The translations under genes were made by a program, and so were the position numbers. The notes under the pieces are model-generated. The model saw nothing but the letters and a program-made list of their open reading frames with translations, was not told the origin of the DNA and searched no databases. 63,234 nt of DNA from contig CAMTMX010000008.1 in assembly GCA_947073495.1 (NCBI GenBank), forward strand, positions 1 through 63,234. The letters are read 5' to 3'. How positions within the stretch are numbered: position 1 is the stretch's first letter; each line of letters starts with the position of its first letter. Positions 17,269 through 24,628 of the stretch are shown here, one piece after another. The stretch comes from an uncultured Porphyromonadaceae bacterium (GTDB lineage Bacteria; Bacteroidota; Bacteroidia; Bacteroidales; Muribaculaceae).

Positions 17269-20200
17269 CTTTTTTATAGATAAGCCAATAAATAAGAGGA
17301 ATTATAAATACACTCACCAGGGTGCCGACCACCATCGAACCGATCATCGCTATAGCGAGCGGCCGTTGCAGCTGGCTGCACATGTCGTTTGAAAACAACA
17401 GGGGCACCATCGCCAATATGGTTGTCAGAGAGGTCATCAGAATCGGGCGAAGCCTGCGCGAGCCTCCGGTATGTATCGCCTTGAGAAGAGGCATCCCCTG
17501 CGATCTAAGGGTGTTGATGGCATCGAGTTTGAGGATAGAGTCGTTGACAACGATACCGCATGTCACGATAATACCGATCGCCGACATGATGTTTAGAGTA
17601 TGTCCGCACGCCCAGAGTGTAAGCAATGCGAATGCCGTGTCGAGAGGGATCTCGAGAAGCACAATCAACGGTTGTACGAAACTTTCAAACTGGGCACAGA
17701 GAATAAAATACATAAGTATGATAGAGACCATAAGTATGAATATCATTTCCCTCATCATTTCCGAGTTGGAAAAAAACGCCCCGGAAATTTCCGCTTCCCA
17801 CCCTTTGTCTTCTTTCACGGTGGTCTCGATCGCCTCCACCACCTCTGCCGGATGATCCGCCTTTTCATAAGCCAACAGGAGATATTCTCCGTTCTTCCCG
17901 GCATGTATCTCACGGAAGTCGTGTGCGACACGTGTGGAGACAAGACTGCTCAGAGGAATTTGCGACCGCTCGTTGTTACTGCCGACATTGGTTGTAACCA
18001 TAGTTCCGGAAAGGGTTTCCTCAAGCGTCTGTTTCCCTGCTGACACAACTACGGGTAGATATTCACTGAAAGATCGCAATGTCGTGACGCCATCCTCTTT
18101 GAAAGATGACCGCAACACACGGTCTACTGTCGACGGTTCTACGTTATAAAGTGCCATCTTCGAGTTGTCGGCAACTATGTCTGTCTGTTCCCTCAGAGCC
18201 ATCGATGAAGAAGCCTCACCGGCATTCCCCTCTATTTTTCCCCTGATTTCAGCATATTTTTCCGGATTTGACGCCACACTTTTATCCTTATGGGTAAGAT
18301 GCACTTCCACGTCAGGTTCTGCCGATGAAAATATCTTTTCAAAAATATTGTCGGGAGGATAGAAATCTACAGATGCAAGGGGATAATGGTCTGTTATATA
18401 TGCCGACACCTTATCGGTCAGTTTTCCCACTTCCTCATTCGATTCTGTGCGCAGATATATTTCAGCATCCGATTGTGAAAGATCGGTGCCGTCGTCAAGC
18501 ATATAGTCCTGCACTCCGATCGCCGCAGAATTTTCAAGCACACCTCCTCCACATTTGGCAATTATCTCATTGACACGCCGTCCGTTTTCCGAAGCTGTGA
18601 TATTTTCATTCCATTCAATCCTTGCCATAGTTTCCACGTGGTCAAGTTTCGGCATCCTCTCAGTCTCCATCTCCTCGAAGAATAAGACGCACAATGGAAT
18701 TATGGCGGCTGTAAGAATCAGAAACACCGCCTTATGTGAAAACACGAAATCCACACCATGATTGTAGATTTTATCCATTAAGCGGTCCATCTTCTTGGTC
18801 TCCTTCCATTCCCTCTCTTTCACTCCCCTCTCTTTCCCGTTTTTCCTTTTGGTAAAGAAAATGCGATATAACACAGGTAGAAACATTATGCCCACGATAT
18901 ACGACATTGCAAGTCCCGCCGTGATTGAAAACGCCTGGTCTGTGAATATCGCACCTGCGATTCCGCTCATGAAAATCAGGGGGACAAACACCGCTATCGT
19001 CGTGAGTGACGAACTTAGCAACGGAGTGATCATCTCGGTGGCTCCCTTGTCGCATGCTGGCATCACATGGAGCCCGCGTTGCCGCCACTGCGTGATATTT
19101 TCAGTCACAATCACCGAGTTGTCGATCATCATACCCACGGCAAGTATCAATCCTGAGAGTGAAACTACATTGAGAGACACCTTGAAAAGATAGAACAGCA
19201 GAAATGTAAGTATAAGAGCCACAACGATAGTGAGTCCTATCACAAACGGAGTCCTGAGATCCCCCATAAACACAGCCGTCACGAGAAACACCAATATCAA
19301 ACCCAACAGCAGGTTCTGCACAAGATTAGAGATTGTATAGTCGAGAAGGTCCGTCTGATTACGGCTTATGGAAAAGGAATACTGAGGATATGTGCTTTCA
19401 AAACCGGTGATGATCGAGGCGAGTTCATCTTTCATCTTGTCGATATTCTCGTCATTCTGTTTGATGACGGCAAGCGTCACCGCCCGTTTGCCGTTGTATT
19501 CAGAAAGCCCCTGCGGGGTGTGCTCCACGACACTTACTTCCGCCACGTCCCCCAGACGGATAATTCTGTCGCCTTGCCGGATATAGATATTGGAGACATC
19601 CTCCGGAGTCCTCAATTGGTTGGCGACATTCACGTTATATTCATAATACCCTTCCCTGACCGTCATGCTGCCGGGTGTGAAATTTGCCGACACGAGAGCG
19701 TTTTCAATGACTGAAGGTGTGATTCCGGCAGCTTCCGTGCGTTTGCTGTCAGGGACTACACGGATCATGCGCGTAGGCACACCCGTCACATCGACCATCG
19801 CCACCTCGGGCATCTGCTCTATGCGCCTTCTCACAGAATTGTCTGCCACCTGTGCCATCTCAAGAAACGACGCGTCATTATCTCCCTCACCTTTCATAGT
19901 CATGTAGATATAAAGCACGGGGATATCCGTCGCACTCGCCTTGATAGCTTTCGGTCGCTGCATGTCGCGCGGCATAGAGTTCATGGCGGCGTCTATCTTT
20001 TCGTTTACGGCTATAAAGGCAAGGTCTATGTCTACGCCATAATCGAAATCCATCCGGATCGTTGCTGAGCCGTCGCGTGTCTCGCTGTGGATATCTTTCA
20101 GACCAGCCACCTGCTGAAGCTGACGTCTCACCGGAGCAGTCGCAGTGTTTTCAAGTTCTCTGGCTGAGGTGTTGTCAGCGGTGACACGCACCGTGATCCT

Positions 20201-20323
20201 CGGTATGTCGATTGCCGGCAACAGCGACACCGGGATAGCGAAATAAGTCACCACCCCGATGATGACGAAAGCCAGAAACGCCATCACCACCGCCACCGGC
20301 CGCTCTATCAAAAACTTAACCAT
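17243..20323 (-). CDS. RND-family efflux pump, first subunit
   Basis: A 1026-residue RND transporter of the AcrB/MexB-like superfamily. It opens with FLIERPVAVVMAFLAF and has ARELENTATAPVRRQLQQV in the first periplasmic loop. TM4 keeps one proton-relay Asp in GMMIDNSVIVTENI. TM10 reads TCGIVVNDSILKLDAI, without the AcrB lysine. It differs clearly from the second RND downstream, so the two are not a recent duplication. It overlaps the TolC-like gene by 26 bp. Substrate is unknown; drugs, bile-type compounds or lipids are all possible for this family. Confidence 0.9.
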   Translation of the reverse strand: MVKFLIERPVAVVMAFLAFVIIGVVTYFAIPVSLLPAIDIPRITVRVTADNTSARELENTATAPVRRQLQQVAGLKDIHSETRDGSATIRMDFDYGVDIDLAFIAVNEKIDAAMNSMPRDMQRPKAIKASATDIPVLYIYMTMKGEGDNDASFLEMAQVADNSVRRRIEQMPEVAMVDVTGVPTRMIRVVPDSKRTEAAGITPSVIENALVSANFTPGSMTVREGYYEYNVNVANQLRTPEDVSNIYIRQGDRIIRLGDVAEVSVVEHTPQGLSEYNGKRAVTLAVIKQNDENIDKMKDELASIITGFESTYPQYSFSISRNQTDLLDYTISNLVQNLLLGLILVFLVTAVFMGDLRTPFVIGLTIVVALILTFLLFYLFKVSLNVVSLSGLILAVGMMIDNSVIVTENITQWRQRGLHVMPACDKGATEMITPLLSSSLTTIAVFVPLIFMSGIAGAIFTDQAFSITAGLAMSYIVGIMFLPVLYRIFFTKRKNGKERGVKEREWKETKKMDRLMDKIYNHGVDFVFSHKAVFLILTAAIIPLCVLFFEEMETERMPKLDHVETMARIEWNENITASENGRRVNEIIAKCGGGVLENSAAIGVQDYMLDDGTDLSQSDAEIYLRTESNEEVGKLTDKVSAYITDHYPLASVDFYPPDNIFEKIFSSAEPDVEVHLTHKDKSVASNPEKYAEIRGKIEGNAGEASSSMALREQTDIVADNSKMALYNVEPSTVDRVLRSSFKEDGVTTLRSFSEYLPVVVSAGKQTLEETLSGTMVTTNVGSNNERSQIPLSSLVSTRVAHDFREIHAGKNGEYLLLAYEKADHPAEVVEAIETTVKEDKGWEAEISGAFFSNSEMMREMIFILMVSIILMYFILCAQFESFVQPLIVLLEIPLDTAFALLTLWACGHTLNIMSAIGIIVTCGIVVNDSILKLDAINTLRSQGMPLLKAIHTGGSRRLRPILMTSLTTILAMVPLLFSNDMCSQLQRPLAIAMIGSMVVGTLVSVFIIPLIYWLIYKKDETKTAKA

Positions 20324-20339
20324 AGTCTAATCTGTGCAG

Positions 20340-20417
20340 AATGCATGATTCACAATTCATAATCTATTATGCATTGTGCATTATGAATTATGCATTCAAT
20401 TGCTCATTCAATTCTTA
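20340..20417. repeat. heptamer repeat between adaptor and RND genes
   Basis: Degenerate 7-bp units GCATTGT, GCATTAT, GAATTAT, GCATTCA fill the 91-bp gap and run into the adaptor's TAA stop (20415-20417). Confidence 0.75.
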
Positions 20418-21509
20418 ATTCTTGATTACCTTAACGGGCGCCTCGTGGGCAAGATTGACGTTGCCGGTCGTGATCACTTTCATCCCCGGTTCGAGTCCGT
20501 CTGTGATCGTGTAATGCCCCATATTCTCCAGACCGGTCTCAACATAATTCCACATCGCCTTGTCTCCCTTCTCATTAAGTGTGAAAACCACCTGTCTGCC
20601 CGTGCGCAACACAACAGCCGTCTTCGGTACCACCAACTGCTTGCCCAACGACTTCTGGACACTGACCTTAACGTTCATTCCGTCATAAAGCCCCTTCCCT
20701 CCATCCACTGAGGCAACAAGGGTCACCATACCGTTTTCATCCACCTGTGGATTGATCTCCGATACACGCCCAGAGTAAACGCCTCCGGTTGAAAACGGAG
20801 TTATCTGAACCTTGTCTCCCCTCTGCAACACGGCAAGCTCACCCTCCATAATCTTGAATTCCACATCCATGCCGTCACCGATCACACTACAGAAAGGCTT
20901 TGACGCGTCAGGACGGTTAAACACCTTTCCTGAAAGGTTGGCTACCACCCCGGAAAAAGGCGCCGTCAAAGTGGCTTGCTCTATTTCATGTTCCGCTTTT
21001 GCAAGGGCAGCCTCGGCTTCCATATATCCGCTGCGCAATCTGGCGAGCTTCATCACGTCAGCCGGTATTCCGGAAGATGCATCCGGATCATAACCTTGCC
21101 CTATGAGGGCATCCTGAAGATCCAGCTCCGCCTTGGCAAGCGCCGTGGCTGCCGATTCCCGCTCTTTTACAAGCTTATAAGTATCGAGGGTGGCAAGCTT
21201 TTGTCCTTTAATCACATGATCTCCATTTTTTACATATACGGATGTTATTACGGCATCCCCGCCTGTGGGGAAATAAAGATCGGCATTATTGTGTCCGGCA
21301 GCTTTACCGTTGCTCACCACTTCGTGGTTAAAATCCCTGATGGTTAGTTCCTCTGCTGTAACTTCCGTTATTTTGGAAGGCTCGGCTGCAACCACAGTCT
21401 TCCCCTTCTCTTCCGCGCTGTCCTCTTGCTTCTTGTCAGAACCGCACCCTACCGATGAGATCAGCATAGATACTGCTGCAATATTTATAACCGTTTTTAA
21501 ATTTTTCAT
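20415..21509 (-). CDS. RND periplasmic adaptor (membrane fusion) lipoprotein
   Basis: A 364-residue HlyD/MFP-type adaptor. MKNLKTVINIAAVSMLISSV ends at a lipobox Cys (SSVGC), so it is lipid anchored. The lipoyl-like half motifs (VYVKNGDHVIKGQKLATLD and LTAPFSGVVANL) flank an alpha-hairpin (about residues 90-150), followed by beta-barrel and membrane-proximal domains. It bridges the RND pumps and the TolC-like channel. The ATG at 21509 is preferred to 21530 because the signal peptide then starts at MKNLK. It is the first gene of the efflux operon; no clear promoter was found in the repeat-rich region upstream. Confidence 0.9.
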   Translation of the reverse strand: MKNLKTVINIAAVSMLISSVGCGSDKKQEDSAEEKGKTVVAAEPSKITEVTAEELTIRDFNHEVVSNGKAAGHNNADLYFPTGGDAVITSVYVKNGDHVIKGQKLATLDTYKLVKERESAATALAKAELDLQDALIGQGYDPDASSGIPADVMKLARLRSGYMEAEAALAKAEHEIEQATLTAPFSGVVANLSGKVFNRPDASKPFCSVIGDGMDVEFKIMEGELAVLQRGDKVQITPFSTGGVYSGRVSEINPQVDENGMVTLVASVDGGKGLYDGMNVKVSVQKSLGKQLVVPKTAVVLRTGRQVVFTLNEKGDKAMWNYVETGLENMGHYTITDGLEPGMKVITTGNVNLAHEAPVKVIKN

Positions 21510-21551
21510 GATGTAAGTACTATAAATCATTTAAGTTTGCAAGCTTTCTTT

Positions 21552-21660
21552 TGGTAGTTAGTCATTAGTTCGTTAGTCATTAGTTAATTAGTTATTAGTC
21601 GTTAGTCTTCAAATTAATCTTAAACTATAAACTTTAAACCATAAACTAAAACTATAAACC
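21552..21660. repeat. heptamer repeats upstream of the efflux operon
   Basis: GTTAGTCATTAGTTCGTTAG-type units (about 21556-21607) are followed by TAAACTATAAACTTTAAACC-type units (about 21620-21660). Both have a 7-bp period with occasional 8-bp steps. The rest of the gap to 21889 is AT-rich with nothing recognised. Confidence 0.7.
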
Positions 21661-21889
21661 TTCGCTTGCGGAAAATTTGAATAAATCAAACTTGCGTATC
21701 GGAAATCGAAAATAGCAAGATAATATTAAAACTCGAGTCAAATACATTCAATCTTCCACTGAAAATCAGAAATAATTTGAATTCAACTACAAAATTAATA
21801 CAATTCCCCAATTAGCCATCCATATTTCCACTATTTTTTTAATTTTCATAAAAATTATCAATTTCGACTTGCTTTAGCTTGAGCGTAGC

Positions 21890-21921
21890 TAATTATGAAT
21901 TATGCATTAAGCATTATCAAT
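21890..21921. repeat. short heptamer repeat downstream of signal peptidase gene
   Basis: AATTATGAATTATGCATTAA-type units, the same sequence class as 20340-20417, placed directly after the signal peptidase stop codon. Confidence 0.6.
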
Positions 21922-21922
21922 C

Positions 21923-22942
21923 CTACTCCCACGGCAACCTGCCGAAGATTGTGGTGACACCGACAATAAACTTCTCGGGAAGCAGACCCCAATAGCGTGA
22001 GTCTTGTGAATCGATTGCATGGTCTCCTGCAGCGAAGCAATAGTTTTCAGTGAATGTATAACTTTTTGCTGTTTTCCCTCCGATTGTAGCGTTGCTGTCG
22101 CGCCATTCCACAGGTTTACCGGTCTCCCAGGCTATATATTTCCTATATAAAATTGTGTTATGATAATCGAGCTTGATTTGCGACCCCTTTCCGGGAATAA
22201 GCATCGGACCCATATCTGCAAGAGTCCAGTTGAAGGTGGAATCCTGAGGGTTGCACAACATCCATCCCGGCACAGGTACAGAATCCGGAGTCTCCCGGAT
22301 ATAATCCCGGATATATCTCCCTACAAGCTCCTGCTCTCGTTTCACACCGAACTCCCGGTCAAGACCGCGCACCCGGTAATGTCCGTTTCGGATTTCGAGC
22401 GTATCGCCGGCTACCGCCACGGCTCGCTTGCAATAATACATACGCATATTCATCGCCACGGAATCCCAGCTGTCGGTAAACGGTGCGTTGAAGACTATCA
22501 CATCACCGCTCTCAAGCTTCCCATAACCCGGCATACGTTTCACCTCGTAAGGTTCTCCGGCTGCACAGGCGTATGGATCGAACACGCGACCACCGAGCTT
22601 AAGTTTGTTTATGATTCCCCTGTCTCCGGGATGCAGCGTTGGAGTCATCGACTCAGTGGGCACATGAAACGTATCGAAAACCGTAAACAACAGCAACACA
22701 TATAGAACCACCAATCCGAAAATCCAAAGAAAGACCGTACAGAAAATGTCGAATGCCTTCGATAGAATGCGTTTCCAGTTTCCCGTTCTCCGTTGTCCGT
22801 TGTCCGTTTCCTGTTTTCCGTTGTCAGGTTGTCCGTGGTCCGTTGCCCGTTGTCCGTTGTCAGGTACAGGTTGTCCGTTTTCCGTTTTCCGTTCTCCGTC
22901 GTCAGGTTGTTCGTGATATGTCATATGTTGTTCGTTACTCAT
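21923..22942 (-). CDS. lepB: signal peptidase I with repeat-encoded N terminus
   Basis: A 339-residue S26-family leader peptidase. The catalytic Ser is in HVPTESMTPTLHPGD (Ser98) and the general-base Lys in YYCKRAVAVAGDTL (about Lys172). A C-terminal GDHAIDSQDSRYWG box completes the active site. One membrane helix (about 66-90) precedes the periplasmic domain. Residues about 15-55 are a Gly/Asn/Gln-rich repeat with a seven-residue period (TENGQPV, PDNGQRA, TDHGQPD), encoded by degenerate GTTGTCC heptamers (plus-strand sense). This stretch precedes the helix and would be cytoplasmic. The true start might lie later, but no better Met exists before the helix. Confidence 0.88.
   Translation of the reverse strand: MSNEQHMTYHEQPDDGERKTENGQPVPDNGQRATDHGQPDNGKQETDNGQRRTGNWKRILSKAFDIFCTVFLWIFGLVVLYVLLLFTVFDTFHVPTESMTPTLHPGDRGIINKLKLGGRVFDPYACAAGEPYEVKRMPGYGKLESGDVIVFNAPFTDSWDSVAMNMRMYYCKRAVAVAGDTLEIRNGHYRVRGLDREFGVKREQELVGRYIRDYIRETPDSVPVPGWMLCNPQDSTFNWTLADMGPMLIPGKGSQIKLDYHNTILYRKYIAWETGKPVEWRDSNATIGGKTAKSYTFTENYCFAAGDHAIDSQDSRYWGLLPEKFIVGVTTIFGRLPWE
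22779..22941. repeat. heptanucleotide repeat inside the signal peptidase CDS
   Basis: On the plus strand GTTGTCC, GTTTCCT, GTTTTCC, GTGGTCC and GTTGCCC units repeat in 7-8 bp steps for about 150 bp. Because 21 bp equals three units, the translation shows a seven-residue period. Confidence 0.8.
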
Positions 22943-22977
22943 TATATTGTATATCAGTTCAATATAAGTATATCTAT

Positions 22978-23015
22978 CTCAATTATCAATTGATAATTAC
23001 TAATTACTAATTAAC
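22978..23015. repeat. heptamer repeat between ligase-like and lepB genes
   Basis: AATTACTAATTACTAATTAA with a preceding AATTATCAATTGATAATTAC. It covers the intercistronic gap and touches the stop codon of the ligase-like gene. Confidence 0.65.
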
Positions 23016-24624
23016 CCTTAAGCATTAACTTAACCGCTTCTTTTCTCATTTGCTCCACGGCAAGAGAGGGAACTTTCTCTTTCGTGGATAATAGGATTTT
23101 CGCTTCCCTTCGGGCTGCGGCGGAATCAGCCGGCTGCCTGAGGTATAGCTTCATCAGAAGATAATGCGGATAAAGCCGGTTGGGGCATCTCAGCGTGCTG
23201 CGGTGGAGGTAATATTCAGCACTATCGCGAATATTTAGTTCTGTATAGTTCTTCCCGATGATGTTCAGAGGCATCGGGTCGGAGGAGTGAGACAGCAGAT
23301 CCATCATCACTTCGTTTGATTTCTCCCACTGTCCGCTATTGTGTAACGCCAATCCGGTCTGAAATAGTACGTTCTGATCAAACTTTTTGCAATCGATAGT
23401 AAGAAAAACGGTTGCTGAGAAAGCAAAAGCAATAAAAAACAGCTTCAAAGCAGATGTTAGGGGCAAAGGGATCAGGGACACGTGGTCTCTCCGAGACCAC
23501 GTCGTGCAGAAGAATCTGTGTGCAGATAAAATTGCCTGAGTCGTTTGCCCTGCGTCGGCTCGGAGAGCCGACAAGCCCCTACAAACACACATGCCTCTGC
23601 CAATAAAGGCGGCGATGCAGATTGCCCCGATTGTCAGTATGGATATGGGGAACTGGAAAGGATAGGACGCTGTCATTACCACGGCGCAAGCCGCCACACT
23701 CCCCGCTATTCCGTACCTGCCGCTACGGAATGCCGACACGAATGCCATTATCAGGACGGCGATCATCAGCAGTGACCATCCCCACCCGTAGGCAATCGCA
23801 ATCTGAAGGTATTCATTGAAAACATATTCCGGAGCGTCGGCGACAAGGATCTCGCCGGGCGACGCCGTACCGGAAGCGAAATACCGCTCCTGCGCCATAC
23901 CATAGGCACCCGCCACATTCTGCCATCCCACCCCTTCGAAAGGATGGGGACCGACAGCACCTGCCGCCACCTTCCACATCAGAAACCTTCCGTCGGCAGA
24001 CCCCTGCTTCATCCGATAAACCCCGACAATTAGCAATGAGCAAATAGCAATTATTACTAAGAGTGAAGAGTAAAGGGGCAAGGGTGAATTCTTTGTCGGG
24101 GGTGTGGCGTTCCCTCCGGGACGCCTCCTGCAAACGTCTTTCAGTCTGTTTCCAAACAATGCAACAACGCTTCCTACAACTGCGGCGCACCACGCCGTCC
24201 TGCTCATGGAAGCCGGCAGCAGCACGGAGTCAATACAAATCACGATCCAGGCAAGCGACACGAGGATAAAGTTACCGATCTCGTTCGCATGTGGCGGTCT
24301 CGGAGAGACCGCTGTCCCCTGAAACAATTGGCAATTACTAATTGCAGAAGATTTCCCTGAATTACCAATTTTCAAAGACTTATAAAAATTACTAATTACT
24401 AATTGCTCATTACTAATTGTATAGAGTGCCCACGGCAGCGAGAGTGCGAGGTAACAGGCGAAGGGACCGGGGTTGTAGAAAGTGCCCGTAAATGGGTACA
24501 GACGATTGCCACTCGGCTCCATACCGAGCAGTTGCAGCAGCCCCAGACCGCCCTCGTATATTGCCGCTGTCAGGAGCACTGCAGTGATTGCCAACACTGT
24601 TATATTGCCTGTGCCGCGTGCCAT
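23011..24624 (-). CDS. O-antigen ligase/polymerase-like membrane protein with repeat insertions
   Basis: A 537-residue multi-helix membrane protein of the Wzy_C/O-antigen ligase type. The early motif YPFTGTFYNPGPFACYLAL is typical of Bacteroidales members. A C-terminal TPR-like soluble region follows (FQTGLALHNSGQWEKSNEVM … YPHYLLMKLYL). The family joins or polymerises glycan chains at the periplasmic face. The start at 24624 leaves four bases after the upstream gene. Three stretches look like in-frame repeat insertions: around 24294-24420, 24060-24125 and 23457-23581. They encode odd polar loops such as ISNEQLVISNF, RPPHANEIGN and RRRPGGNATPPTKNS. Whether the protein is still active cannot be told. 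Confidence 0.72.
   Translation of the reverse strand: MARGTGNITVLAITAVLLTAAIYEGGLGLLQLLGMEPSGNRLYPFTGTFYNPGPFACYLALSLPWALYTISNEQLVISNFYKSLKIGNSGKSSAISNCQLFQGTAVSPRPPHANEIGNFILVSLAWIVICIDSVLLPASMSRTAWCAAVVGSVVALFGNRLKDVCRRRPGGNATPPTKNSPLPLYSSLLVIIAICSLLIVGVYRMKQGSADGRFLMWKVAAGAVGPHPFEGVGWQNVAGAYGMAQERYFASGTASPGEILVADAPEYVFNEYLQIAIAYGWGWSLLMIAVLIMAFVSAFRSGRYGIAGSVAACAVVMTASYPFQFPISILTIGAICIAAFIGRGMCVCRGLSALRADAGQTTQAILSAHRFFCTTWSRRDHVSLIPLPLTSALKLFFIAFAFSATVFLTIDCKKFDQNVLFQTGLALHNSGQWEKSNEVMMDLLSHSSDPMPLNIIGKNYTELNIRDSAEYYLHRSTLRCPNRLYPHYLLMKLYLRQPADSAAARREAKILLSTKEKVPSLAVEQMRKEAVKLMLKG
23457..23581. repeat. REP-like palindromic element inside the ligase-like CDS
   Basis: Bounded by TTAGGGGC (23457-23464) and GCCCCTA (23575-23581). 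It contains two palindromes with three-base loops: GTGGTCTC-TCC-GAGACCAC (within 23480-23502) and GTCGGCTC-GGA-GAGCCGAC (23554-23572). The reading frame of the host gene stays open through it. Confidence 0.7.
24106..24125. repeat. TCC-loop palindrome inside the ligase-like CDS
   Basis: GGCGTTCCCTCCGGGACGCC forms a hairpin with one bulged T and a TCC loop, the same design as the palindromes at 23480 and 23554. It encodes part of the basic stretch RRRPGGNATPP. Confidence 0.55.
24294..24420. repeat. palindrome plus heptamer repeats inside the ligase-like CDS
   Basis: GCGGTCTC-GGA-GAGACCGC at 24294-24312 is followed by AATTACTAATTGC-type heptamers to about 24420. The frame stays open. The encoded peptide has the repeat ISNEQLV/ISNFYKS, the translation of the 7-bp unit. 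Confidence 0.7.
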
Positions 24625-24628
24625 TGGA

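Noticed and set aside
22779..22941. CRISPR-like repeat array
   Set aside because: The units are 7 bp and degenerate with no unique spacers and no cas genes; they are heptanucleotide tandem repeats.
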